A stretch of 56,029 bases of DNA, taken from NCBI GenBank assembly GCA_944324195.1, contig CALUVJ010000003.1:1-56029 (forward strand). The letters are read 5' to 3'. Both the position numbers and the translations under genes were made by a program. Within the stretch, counting starts at the first letter, position 1, and every line of letters begins with the position of its first letter. Positions 1 through 7,718 of the stretch are shown here, in pieces. Below the pieces are notes generated by a model. That model was not told the origin of the DNA. It ran no database searches and was given only the letters and a program-made list of their open reading frames with translations. This DNA is from Candidatus Gastranaerophilales bacterium. Its GTDB lineage: Bacteria; Cyanobacteriota; Vampirovibrionia; Gastranaerophilales; Gastranaerophilaceae.

Positions 1-8
1 GATGTCAT
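1..8 (-). CDS. Start of a minus-strand gene running off the window (partial)
   Basis: On the minus strand the first bases read GGAG, eight bases, then ATG ACA. This is a good ribosome binding site and start codon for a gene whose body lies to the left of the window. Only two codons are visible, so the product is unknown. Confidence 0.35.
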
Positions 9-106
9 CGTAATTACTCCTTTTTTATTCTAAGTAAAATGTAACTAATTACTTGACATGTACAGCAATGACATCAAGCTTGTAGTCGCACTTATCAGCC
101 CAATCC

Positions 107-260
107 ATTTACCCCTCCCACAAGGGGCGAGGGGAAAAGACCAACCAGCCCAAAACATTTACCCCTCCCACAAGGGGCGAGGGGAACAGACCAACCAGCC
201 CAAAACATTTACCCCTCCCACAAGGGGCGAGGGGAAAAGACCAACCAACCCAAAACACTT
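107..260. repeat. Three tandem copies of a 50-bp repeat
   Basis: The unit begins around ATTTACCCCTCCCACAAGG and repeats with an exact 50-bp period at 111, 161 and 211, with only single-base differences. A diverged fourth copy lies at about 670-720. Each unit holds a short inverted repeat (CCCCTC/GAGGGG). A continuous reading frame across it (58-270) is only a repeat translation. The rest of 261-840 is assorted dispersed repeats with no gene. Confidence 0.9.
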
Positions 261-354
261 ATCCTCTTAGTCACTTTTTAAGTTATTGTCAGGCAAAGCC
301 TGACCGACAAACTTTGCTGCTGGCTTGCTGCGTCGGGCGTTTTTAACTTTCTTT

Positions 355-597
355 GTCACTGCGAGAAAATCTTTGATTTTCGCGGCAGTCCATTTTTATT
401 CAATTGTCAAGTTTGTTTTGGATTGCTTCGTCGCATTCGCTCCTCGCAATGACATCAAGCTTGTAGTCGCACTTATCAGCCCAATACATTTACCCCCGCA
501 ATGACGTTAAACCAGTTATGATCAGGTAAAACCTGACCTACAATTCTATTCACTACTCACTATTCACTAATCACTAGTCCAATCCATTTACCCCCGC
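355..597. repeat. Left copy of a composite dispersed repeat (inverted relative to 15231-15422)
   Basis: This block strings together three short palindromic modules: GTCACTGCGAGAAAATC...GCGGCAGTCC, GGATTGCTTCGTCGC...CGCAATGAC, and GATCAGGTAAAACCTGACC, then a run of short CACT/TCACTA repeats. The same modules in the same relative order occur in opposite orientation at 15231-15422; this copy has about 50 extra bases between modules. Parts recur near 55685-55840. It looks like a REP-type family, not a gene. Confidence 0.85.
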
Positions 598-805
598 TTC
601 ACTCTTAACGCATTCATTTACCCCTCACCCGCATTCGTAGCTTTCACTATGTTCAAGCACGACTGCGTCCTCTCCCCAAAGGGGCGAGGGGAAAAGACCA
701 ACCAACCCAAAACATTTACCCCCCCCTGTCATGACAACAGGCTTGTAGTTTTTCTTACCAACCCAATCCATTTACCCCCCCTAACAAAAAACTAACAATT
801 CTGTT

Positions 806-838
806 CTATCCTTGTAATATAAAGATTTTCAAGGATAG
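806..838. promoter_or_regulatory. Inverted repeat just before the ArnT remnant
   Basis: CTATCCTTG at 806-814 pairs with CAAGGATAG at 830-838, with a 15-base AT-rich loop. It ends seven bases before the ATG at 846, so it could be an operator or a leader hairpin of the gene that is now broken. Confidence 0.4.
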
Positions 839-845
839 CATTTTT

Positions 846-1437
846 ATGAAAAAGAATACACTGGTTTACTCTGTTTTGGTAATTGTTTTATTGTGCGGAT
901 ATTTTATGCTTATAGGTTCTTATTCGCTTTTGGATGTTGATGAAACTCGATATGTCGAGATTGCGCGCACGATGATAAAAAATAACGATTTTATGACTTT
1001 ATATTTGAACGGGGAATACTTTTTTGAAAAACCTCCATTGTATTTTTGGCTTGAGTGCTTGGCGTTCAAGACTTTCGGCGGAGTTAACGAATTAATAGCA
1101 CGCCTGCCGATAATTTTATTATCATTGCTGCCGCTCGGGTTATTGTTCGGACTTTGCAAAAAAGTTAAAAATATCAGATTTGCACTTATTACTGCGTGCG
1201 TACTTTTAACTTCGCTTGAATATGTGCTTATAACTAAAATTGCAATATTGGACAGTATTTGCCAAACCAAATTTAGAAAACAAGTATACCAAATTTTTGG
1301 TTTTAAATACCATTGCAATCTTGGTTACATTAATATTTTTCAGCCTGTCCGGCGCAAAATTAATTACGTATATTTTGCCAGTGTCAGAAATCTTTTCATA
1401 TTACAAAAATACAAAAAGATTGTTAGTTTGGCGTTAG
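846..1437 (+). pseudogene. Remnant of an ArnT-like (GT83/PMT-type) membrane glycosyltransferase
   Basis: From the ATG at 846 the frame encodes an N-terminal membrane segment followed by LLDVDETRYVEIARTM and FFEKPPLYFW, which match the start of ArnT/PMT-family lipid-dependent glycosyltransferases; the acidic DVDE is the expected catalytic loop. The match stops near KIAILDS at about 1255. A second frame (+1 relative, about 1240-1437) then reads a later part of the same family (FFSLSGAKLITYILPV). The family is normally about 500 residues, so an internal block is missing, the frame is shifted and the 3' end is cut short. I read this as a deletion-derived pseudogene. The original enzyme would have transferred a sugar from a polyprenyl carrier to lipid A or another envelope lipid. 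Confidence 0.7.
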
Positions 1438-1444
1438 GTAAAAT

Positions 1445-1639
1445 TTACATTAAATCGTCAATTTTATCAGCCAACTCTTTTTGTTCTTCCAGCACAACTT
1501 TCAATATTGTTCCTATTGCTACAACTTCTTGCCCTTTGTCAAAGTTAAATTCACAATAATCTTTTGCAATTTCCAGCAAATCAATGCTGAGAGTTATTTT
1601 TTCTTCAATTTGTGTAATAGTAGTTAACATCTTTTCCAT
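1445..1639 (-). CDS. Small hypothetical protein, probably from a leaderless mRNA
   Basis: The protein has 64 residues, starting MEKMLTTITQIEEK. It is acidic and probably all-helical, with heptad-like hydrophobic spacing at both ends (ITQIEEKITLSIDLLEIAK and VVLEEQKELADKIDDLM), so a short coiled coil is likely. I do not recognise a family; the size is near that of exonuclease VII small subunits but the sequence does not fit. I chose the ATG at 1639 over an upstream TTG at 1654 because the TTG lies before the expected transcription start. It runs towards the ArnT remnant and ends eight bases from it. Confidence 0.6.
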   Translation of the reverse strand: MEKMLTTITQIEEKITLSIDLLEIAKDYCEFNFDKGQEVVAIGTILKVVLEEQKELADKIDDLM

Positions 1640-1645
1640 ACTTAC

Positions 1646-1674
1646 AGTATACAAAAGAAAATCATTTCTGTCAA
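1646..1674 (-). promoter_or_regulatory. Consensus sigma-70 promoter with a leaderless start
   Basis: On the minus strand TTGACA (1674-1669) is followed after exactly 17 bases by TATACT (1651-1646). Only six bases separate the -10 box from the ATG at 1639, so the transcript is expected to begin at or next to the start codon, leaving no room for a ribosome binding site. Confidence 0.75.
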
Positions 1675-1703
1675 GAGAAATTTGAAAATATATTAAAAAA
1701 TGA

Positions 1704-2591
1704 TTAAGTTAAAATATTGGTTATAGATGTTGTAATTACTGCGATTTGAAGCTTGTCAGCAGCAGAAATTACATCTTTTGATGCATATGGAACTATGATT
1801 AAGGCTATTCTTCCCTGTGCGGCGGCGTTAATATCATGAATAGTTAAAGGCATGTCAGAAGCAAGTACCGCATCTTTTGTTTTTTCGCAGGCATAATTAA
1901 GTGCGTGCTCGGTAAAAGGAGTTTGCAGGCCTTGAGAAATTGCGGAAGTTTTTAAGTCTTTTGCAATGACTATTGCCTGAGATTTTACATGTTTTGCAAC
2001 TTTCCAGGCAAAGACCGCATCTTCAATTTGTTCGACGGTAGGTTTTTGTTTGGATACTACTTTAAAATTGTCTTTGTCCAATTCACCAAGATTCGGTGCC
2101 TGAATAAGTGTTCCTAAAGGTGTTGATATTGTTTCTGTTTTGAGATATTTTTTATAATCTTTTAGAGGGGTGTTTATCGTAACGCAGCAAATATCGTGCG
2201 CTTCAAAATAGTCTGTTGCGTTTTTTGTAAATTTCGGGGCGACAATTATATTTGCATTTTGTAACATTTTAGCAGTATCACTGTCTACTTCTGCCGATAC
2301 AATTACGTTTGCCGAAATATAGCCTATCGGATCGGCATCTGATACATCAAGTATAGCGTTTTTTAAAGATTTTCCGAGTGCTGCCGCGCAAACTCCGGTA
2401 TTAGTAACTGTAACCGCAGCATTTACATCAAAAAATTCGCTTATAATGTTTAGTCCTTGGGTAATGCTTAATATATCTAAAAAAGAAAGCTTTTTACTTG
2501 ATGTATAATCAAGCATTTTATCACATTCTTCACAACTTGCACTCTGGTGGTTGTTTTCTCCGCTGGTTATTTCAAAATCCTTAATTTTCAT
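1704..2591 (-). CDS. PurH-like (AICAR transformylase-domain) protein without the catalytic Lys-His pair
   Basis: This 295-residue protein aligns with the AICAR formyltransferase part of PurH. Recognisable blocks are DADPIGYISANVIVSAEVD (about 85-103; PurH has DP.SAFGGI..N..VD), FAWKVAKHVKSQAIVIAKD (about 190-208) and KDAVLASDMPL (about 238). The IMP cyclohydrolase domain of full PurH (about 510-530 residues) is absent. The motif KHxNPCG, which supplies the Lys-His pair used in formyl transfer, is replaced by TNTGVCA (residues 63-69), so the Lys-His positions are Thr and Asn. The usual reaction is therefore unlikely; a binding or regulatory role is possible. The N-terminal 35 residues hold a CEECDKM segment. 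It starts 22 bases after the penicillin-binding protein gene and is probably co-transcribed with it. Confidence 0.65.
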   Translation of the reverse strand: MKIKDFEITSGENNHQSASCEECDKMLDYTSSKKLSFLDILSITQGLNIISEFFDVNAAVTVTNTGVCAAALGKSLKNAILDVSDADPIGYISANVIVSAEVDSDTAKMLQNANIIVAPKFTKNATDYFEAHDICCVTINTPLKDYKKYLKTETISTPLGTLIQAPNLGELDKDNFKVVSKQKPTVEQIEDAVFAWKVAKHVKSQAIVIAKDLKTSAISQGLQTPFTEHALNYACEKTKDAVLASDMPLTIHDINAAAQGRIALIIVPYASKDVISAADKLQIAVITTSITNILT

Positions 2592-2613
2592 AATCTAATA
2601 ATCCTTATTAATA

Positions 2614-4782
2614 TTATTCTGCACTGTTAGAACTCGCCCCTGTCGGTGCCGATGTAAGCGGAACCGGCGCAAAGTCCGGTTGTACGGGCTCTGTACGTTC
2701 TTGCTTGACTTCTATGGTTGGTGTTTCTTTTTTCTTTATAGGAGCTAAAGTCTGGTGTAATATTTCTACCGGTTTAATAATCGGCGGCTGCGGTTTATCT
2801 TTAACTGTTTGTTCTTTATTTTGCTGCTCTTCTTCCTGCTCTTTTTTATCTTCAAGAACTTTTTTAGCTTCACTTTGCGGAATTATTGAAACGTTTGCGG
2901 CCTTAAAAGGATTCAAAACAACTTCCGGATACTCAAAATCAATATTTCCGTAAGGAGCGGTAGCTACTACCATAACGTCACGCCAAATTTTAGCAGGAAT
3001 TGTTCCGCCTGTAACCGCTCCCATTTGGGAATTGTCATCGTTTCCGACCCAGACTCCGGTTACAACGTCAGGTGTAAATCCGATAAACCATGCATCTCTG
3101 CTGTCATCTGTCGTTCCGGTTTTTCCTGCGGCAGGTTTGCCAATTGAAGCGGCACGCCCTGTACCGTTTGTAATAACAGTTTTCATAATTGCAGTCATGG
3201 TTGCGGCGGTATTAAGATTTAGGACTTTGCTTGTGCGGGCTTTTTTGGCTTCATATAAAATCGTTCCTCTTGAAGATTCGATTCTTTCTATTGCAAAAGG
3301 TTCGACCTTGTAACCGCCGTTAGCAAAAATACCGTACGCTCTTGTCATTTCAAATAATTTAACACTGTTTGAGCCGAGAGAAATCGTATAATCGTAAGGT
3401 ATAGGTGTCGTAATTCCCATAACTCTTGCAAGCTGGATTACCGGTCTTACTCCGATTGCATCCATAAGCCTTGCCGTACAAACGTTGGAGGATACCATCA
3501 AAGCCGTATAAAGAGGAATCGGACCTCTGTATTTATTGCCGTAATTCTTTGGAGTCCAATCACCTGCTTTGAAAGGCAAATCATCAATCATGTCATTTTG
3601 AGAAAAGCCTTTTTCTATAGCGGCAGTATAGATAAACGGTTTAAATGCAGAGCCGGAAGGTCTTGCAGATTGGGAAACTCTGTCATACTGGCTCTTTGTA
3701 TAATCTTTTCCGCCGGCATAAACAAGGATTCTTCCGTCTATCGGGCTGAATGAAAATACTGCTGCCTGATTCTTGTCTTTTGTGAAGCCCCAGGCTTTTA
3801 GATTTGTTAAAATTGCTTCATTGGCTTTGACTTGGGCTTTATAATCAAGAGTGGTAATAACTTTATATCCGCCGTTTACAATTTCATCTTCCGTAAATCC
3901 CAGCTTATGCATTTCTTTAACGACATAATCACAGAAATACGGAGCCTTGTTGGTGGCGTACATAACAGGCATGCTTGATAAAACTATCGGTGCCTTTTTT
4001 GCATTTTCATAAGTTTCTTTATCAATGTATTTCATTTTATACATTCTTAAAAGAACTTGATTTCTGCGTTTTTGTGCTAATTCTTTGTTATTATAAGGTG
4101 AATATACGGAAGGAGCTTGCGGAAGTCCTGCGATTAGAGCCATTTCCGGCAAGGTCAGCTGATTAAGATTTTTATTGAAATAAATCTTTGCGGCTCCTTT
4201 TACACCGTATGCACCGGAACCCAGATAAACATTATTCAAATACATTTCTAAAATCTTATCTTTAGAAAGGGTTTTTTCTATCTGTGCAGCAACTTGCAGT
4301 TCCTTTATTTTTCGTGTGAATGTTTTTTCATTTGAAAGGAATAAAATTCTTGATAATTGCTGGGTTATTGTGCTTGCTCCCTGAACTACACGGCCGGCAA
4401 GAATATTTGCAACGGTTGAGCGGGCAAGCCCCATAATATCGTAGCCGGGATGTTTGTAAAAATTCTTATCTTCTGTTGCAATGAACGCTTTGACAAGAGT
4501 TTCCGGCACTTCTTTTAATTCAACATTTGAATATGTATAGGCGGCGAAAGTTTTAATAACTTCTCCGTCGTTTGCACAGAACGTTGTAACGATATTAGGT
4601 TTGAGCGTATTTAAATTCCTTATAGGCGGAAGGGACATTAAATATAGTTTTAGGGCTATCATTCCGGCTAAAACAACTCCGAGAGCAAAAACCAGCACTC
4701 CCGCTAAAAACTTTAAAAACGGATTGTCAATTACTACACGTTTAGATCTCTTTCTTTGATTTTTCGGAATATAATTTCCCAT
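2614..4782 (-). CDS. Class A penicillin-binding protein (PBP1A type)
   Basis: A bifunctional peptidoglycan glycosyltransferase/transpeptidase of 722 residues, anchored in the inner membrane and acting in the periplasm. A basic N-terminus and one membrane segment (about 22-50) lead to the GT51 domain with its catalytic EDKNFYKHPG (104-113) and GASTITQQL (135-143). The transpeptidase domain has SxxK at 378-381, SxN at 431-433 and KTG at 554-556. The last 80 residues are a low-complexity Pro/Glu/Lys tail, as in several PBP1A proteins. Length and motif order are normal for the family. The ATG at 4782 has AAAGGA eight bases upstream. The PurH-like gene follows after 22 bases. Confidence 0.95.
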   Translation of the reverse strand: MGNYIPKNQRKRSKRVVIDNPFLKFLAGVLVFALGVVLAGMIALKLYLMSLPPIRNLNTLKPNIVTTFCANDGEVIKTFAAYTYSNVELKEVPETLVKAFIATEDKNFYKHPGYDIMGLARSTVANILAGRVVQGASTITQQLSRILFLSNEKTFTRKIKELQVAAQIEKTLSKDKILEMYLNNVYLGSGAYGVKGAAKIYFNKNLNQLTLPEMALIAGLPQAPSVYSPYNNKELAQKRRNQVLLRMYKMKYIDKETYENAKKAPIVLSSMPVMYATNKAPYFCDYVVKEMHKLGFTEDEIVNGGYKVITTLDYKAQVKANEAILTNLKAWGFTKDKNQAAVFSFSPIDGRILVYAGGKDYTKSQYDRVSQSARPSGSAFKPFIYTAAIEKGFSQNDMIDDLPFKAGDWTPKNYGNKYRGPIPLYTALMVSSNVCTARLMDAIGVRPVIQLARVMGITTPIPYDYTISLGSNSVKLFEMTRAYGIFANGGYKVEPFAIERIESSRGTILYEAKKARTSKVLNLNTAATMTAIMKTVITNGTGRAASIGKPAAGKTGTTDDSRDAWFIGFTPDVVTGVWVGNDDNSQMGAVTGGTIPAKIWRDVMVVATAPYGNIDFEYPEVVLNPFKAANVSIIPQSEAKKVLEDKKEQEEEQQNKEQTVKDKPQPPIIKPVEILHQTLAPIKKKETPTIEVKQERTEPVQPDFAPVPLTSAPTGASSNSAE

Positions 4783-4874
4783 AAAAATAATCCTTTATTG
4801 ATTTTATTTTTCAATCTTAGTACCATGATATCATTCTAACAGATAAAAACTTGTGTGGGAGTTTTTTGGAAATA

Positions 4875-5273
4875 ATGTTAAGTTTTTTGACAATTCTTAA
4901 AAATGAAATTCTATCATATTTTGTACCTGAAAAAATGGAATATAAGATTACCGGGCATTGTCTCAAATGCGGAAAATGCTGCAGATATATGTATAGTTTT
5001 GATACATACACAACAACTGATTTTAAAATAATGCAATTTTTATTTCCATCCTACAGGCGGTTTTATATAAGAGGAAAAGATGAAGAAGGGAATTTGATTT
5101 TTGCCTGTAAATATGTGACGGATGAGGGGCTGTGTTCTGTTTATGACAAGCGTTTGCGGATGTGCAGAAACTATCCGGCAAAAAAAATTTCATATCCCGG
5201 AAAGCTTCACGAAGGCTGCGGATACAAAGTTGAAGATAAAAGTTTTGATTCTTATTTAAAGAAGGAGAAATGA
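4875..5273 (+). CDS. YkgJ-type cysteine-cluster protein
   Basis: A 132-residue protein of the YkgJ family (putative Fe-S or zinc binding). Cysteines are in the family pattern: CLKCGKCCR near the N-terminus, then CKYVTDEGLCSVYDKRLRMCRNYP and a final GCGYK. The family is thought to bind a metal cluster through about eight cysteines; its biochemical role is not established. I prefer the ATG at 4875 to the TTG at 4851; GGGAG at 4856-4860 and GGAAA at 4868 are both imperfect binding sites. It is transcribed away from the PBP gene and ends about 100 bases before the small RNA promoter. Confidence 0.75.
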   Translation: MLSFLTILKNEILSYFVPEKMEYKITGHCLKCGKCCRYMYSFDTYTTTDFKIMQFLFPSYRRFYIRGKDEEGNLIFACKYVTDEGLCSVYDKRLRMCRNYPAKKISYPGKLHEGCGYKVEDKSFDSYLKKEK

Positions 5274-5373
5274 ACGTTTCGGTTAATGCCGGCTTAGTAT
5301 GCCGAATATATTTTAATGCTCCCCTCACTCCTCACCCTTCACCCATTACAAATCAGTCTGTCCAACAAAACTA

Positions 5374-5402
5374 TTGACAGATTTTAAAACATCATATATA
5401 GT
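5374..5402 (+). promoter_or_regulatory. Sigma-70 promoter of the candidate small RNA
   Basis: TTGACA at 5374-5379, a 17-base spacer, and TATAGT at 5397-5402. The expected start of transcription is near 5409, about 220 bases before the nearest start codon at 5629. Confidence 0.75.
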
Positions 5403-5408
5403 GTAAAA

Positions 5409-5604
5409 GTTACAATTTTTGAAAAGGGATAATTTTGACTAACTTAAATTCACTAAATATGCACCTATCAGTTAAGAAATGCCGCGTGATTATGCCGGTC
5501 GTGATATCGTGCTTTAATGTAGTGAATTTGCAGCTTTGTTAACAGTCAAAACTAAATATATTTAAACGGGGCTTGTAAATTCAGAATAATTTACAAGCTT
5601 TTTG
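5409..5604 (+). ncRNA. Candidate structured small RNA or long structured leader
   Basis: The segment between a consensus promoter and an intrinsic terminator (about 195 bases) has no convincing reading frame but strong nested pairing. TTTTGACT (5433-5440) pairs with AGTCAAAA (5544-5551); AAATTCACTA (5446-5455) pairs with TAGTGAATTT (5520-5529); GCAC (5461-5464) pairs with GTGC (5509-5512); TATC (5466-5469) pairs with GATA (5503-5506). The result is one long hairpin with an asymmetric bulge (5530-5537). Length and the single-rod shape resemble 6S RNA, but I could not match a known consensus. The alternative is an attenuator leader for the AAA+ ATPase gene downstream. Confidence 0.55.
5571..5603 (+). 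terminator. Intrinsic terminator of the candidate small RNA
   Basis: GCTTGTAAATT (5571-5581) pairs perfectly with AATTTACAAGC (5588-5598) around a six-base loop and is followed by TTTTT. It sits 25 bases upstream of the start of the AAA+ ATPase gene, so it either ends a separate RNA or attenuates that gene. Confidence 0.75.
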
Positions 5605-5628
5605 TATCTACGATTAGAGGAGTATACT

Positions 5629-7146
5629 ATGAGAATCAATCCAATCACGGCAAGAACAAACTACTACAGCCCGTCTGCAATTACTAAAACAAAAAACGAA
5701 GTAACCCCTGAAGGCAGGACGGATTTAACCGACCTTAATCATCTGAACTTGACTTGCAATCAGTCAATGGTTAATTTTAAAGGAACAACTGAGATCTCCA
5801 GAGCACTTATAAGGCAAATTCCTTTGGAGGATAAACTTGCATCATTGTTTCAGAATTTCAAGCTCGGAGATATGATTCTTATAGGAAAAAATATGCATGA
5901 ATGCGCCAAAGAGATGTACAAAAATGCCGGACTTGTCAAAAATGCAATAAAAAGAGGTTTTTTTATTCCTGATGAAAACCTTGGCGGGAGTCTGGGTTTT
6001 ATTAAAAACAGTATCGGAGATACAGAAGTTATAAATCTTAATGACTTTGAAATTCCGCTGATTACCAATAATAAGACGTATTCTTTAAAGGCGCATGAAA
6101 GTTTTTATGTAGTGCCGGAGGATATTCTTTCTGTTGACGGTAATTTGCTGAAAATTAAAGAAGAGCCAAAAACTGACATGAGCATGTACCGGAAAAATTT
6201 TTCAAAAGCCTTTGACTTTGAAAAAGAAACTAATCAAAATATTGAAAAAATAAACAAAAAAACTATTTCCCGCCTTATGCAAACTTCCAGAAAAAATTCG
6301 ACACCTGTTACTTTTGCTCAGGTAGGCGGACTGCAGGAATTAAAAGATTCTCTGAAAAAAGACATCATATATCCTATACGTTATCCGGAAGCTTATGAGG
6401 GTATGGAACTGAATCACGGGTTTATTCTCTACGGACCTCCGGGGACAGGGAAAACGCATATTGCAAGGGCTTTGGCAAATGAAGCGGGTGCAAATTTCAT
6501 AAGTCTTAACGGCCTTGATATGGAATCCAAATGGGTCGGAGAATCGGAAGCCAATTGGCGTAATTTGTTTTCAGAGGCGAAAGAAAAGCAGCCAACCATT
6601 ATATTTTTGGATGAATTTGATGCGGTGGCCAGAAAACGTGACAGCCGTGACGTCTACGGAGACAAAGTTGTAAATCAAATCCTTACGCTTATGACAGACA
6701 TAGACAACGAGAATGACGATGTGTTTGTAATTGCCGCCACAAATAACTTTAAAGCTCTTGACAGTGCAATTACCCGTTCGGGGCGTTTTGGCAAACACTA
6801 TGAAGTTACTCCGCCTGACAAAGAAGGTTTAAGAGAAATTTTTAAAATTAATACTAAAAATCGAAAAGTTGATGAAGATGTGAACATTGATAAAATGCTT
6901 GATAAACTCGTTGATGCAAAAGCGACCGGGGCAGATATGAGACATATTGTTAATGAAGCGCACAACAACGGATTTGTCAGAGCCGGAATTTTCGAAAAAA
7001 TGGAAAATCAAACATATACCGGCGCTGACGGTGCTAACTTCAAAATAACTCAGGCTGATTTTGACAAAGCTCTCAGTGACTTTTTGAAAGACAAAAAAGA
7101 TACTTCAAGAAAACCTATAGGATTTATTAAGAACCAGGCTTCTTAA
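5629..7146 (+). CDS. AAA+ ATPase with an unusual N-terminal region
   Basis: The protein has 505 residues. The C-terminal half is a classical AAA module close to FtsH/Cdc48 ATPases: Walker A GPPGTGKT (269-276), Walker B IIFLDEFD (324-331), sensor-1 region ATNN (370-373) and arginine-finger segment RSGRFGK (383-389), then a helical lid. There is no protease domain and no membrane segment. The N-terminal 230 residues match nothing I know; they begin with a polar stretch ending VNFKGT (48-53), a short motif I associate with N-termini in Gastranaerophilales-like genomes (unverified), followed by a mixed domain that may bind substrate. The ATG at 5629 has AGAGGAG six bases upstream. Probably an ATP-driven unfoldase or remodelling factor. 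Confidence 0.8.
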   Translation: MRINPITARTNYYSPSAITKTKNEVTPEGRTDLTDLNHLNLTCNQSMVNFKGTTEISRALIRQIPLEDKLASLFQNFKLGDMILIGKNMHECAKEMYKNAGLVKNAIKRGFFIPDENLGGSLGFIKNSIGDTEVINLNDFEIPLITNNKTYSLKAHESFYVVPEDILSVDGNLLKIKEEPKTDMSMYRKNFSKAFDFEKETNQNIEKINKKTISRLMQTSRKNSTPVTFAQVGGLQELKDSLKKDIIYPIRYPEAYEGMELNHGFILYGPPGTGKTHIARALANEAGANFISLNGLDMESKWVGESEANWRNLFSEAKEKQPTIIFLDEFDAVARKRDSRDVYGDKVVNQILTLMTDIDNENDDVFVIAATNNFKALDSAITRSGRFGKHYEVTPPDKEGLREIFKINTKNRKVDEDVNIDKMLDKLVDAKATGADMRHIVNEAHNNGFVRAGIFEKMENQTYTGADGANFKITQADFDKALSDFLKDKKDTSRKPIGFIKNQAS

Positions 7147-7150
7147 ATAA

Positions 7151-7185
7151 AAAAGACTCCGTAAGAAATTACGGGGTCTTTTTTT
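7151..7185 (+). terminator. Intrinsic terminator of the AAA+ ATPase gene
   Basis: A 13-bp stem (7152-7164 with 7169-7181, one G-T pair) closes on a GAAA tetraloop and is followed by a T run. It begins six bases after the stop codon. Confidence 0.9.
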
Positions 7186-7667
7186 AAGGTTAAACCGTAA
7201 AACGCATATAGCAGCTGAAGGTGGGCACACTTACGTTTTGCCCACTACAAAACTGTCACCCTCCCCAACCCTCCCTCATTTAGGGAGGGAGAGCTCCAAG
7301 CTTGGCGCATTCCTTCCCTGGAGGGAAGGTTAGGATGGGTGCTTTTTTATAATTATCATGACTTCATTTTTTCTTCTTTAAAACAAAAGAAGAAAAAACG
7401 AAGCAAAAAAGAAGAAATTTTGTTGTTTTCAATGCTCTTACGAGCATAAGTTCAAATGGATGTTTGCGGGTAACCCCGCACTCAGCCCCTCGCTAAGAAA
7501 CGCTCGGGAGGGCTCCGCCGGTGTCACGTTAGAAAAATGTATGTTTATAAGAAAAGTTTTTGTCAGGTGAAACCTGACCTACTGATTTTTAACAAGTATC
7601 GCGCCGCGAACATGTTATGTGTGAACATAATAACAGTGAGTAAAAAAATACAGGTCTGATTTGCAAC
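7186..7667. other. Gene-free spacer with short palindromes
   Basis: No supported gene. It holds CCCTCCCT/AGGGAGGG and CCTTCCCT/AGGGAAGG hairpins (about 7270-7330), a GCGGG/CCCGC hairpin near 7470, and one copy of the GTCAGGTGAAACCTGAC palindrome at about 7561-7577 that belongs to the window-wide dispersed family. Confidence 0.7.
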
Positions 7668-7700
7668 AAAAAGGCGCCGTAAATTTTACGGCGCCTTTTT
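7668..7700 (-). terminator. Terminator of pckA (symmetrical)
   Basis: AAAAAGGCGCCGTAAA at 7668-7683 is followed directly by its complement ending CCTTTTT at 7700. The A and T runs make it usable on either strand; the gene it serves is pckA, which stops at 7719. Confidence 0.9.
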
Positions 7701-7718
7701 AACCTAAATAAATTCAGC

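Noticed and set aside
58..270. Open reading frame of 70 codons across the 50-bp tandem repeat
   Set aside because: It is only a translation of the repeat unit; no ribosome binding site, no protein-like composition.
920..1318. Minus-strand frame of 132 codons
   Set aside because: Shadow of the ArnT-like remnant on the plus strand; no binding site or family match.
5409..5604. SRP RNA or tmRNA
   Set aside because: The conserved SRP apical loop and the tmRNA tRNA-like ends are not present.
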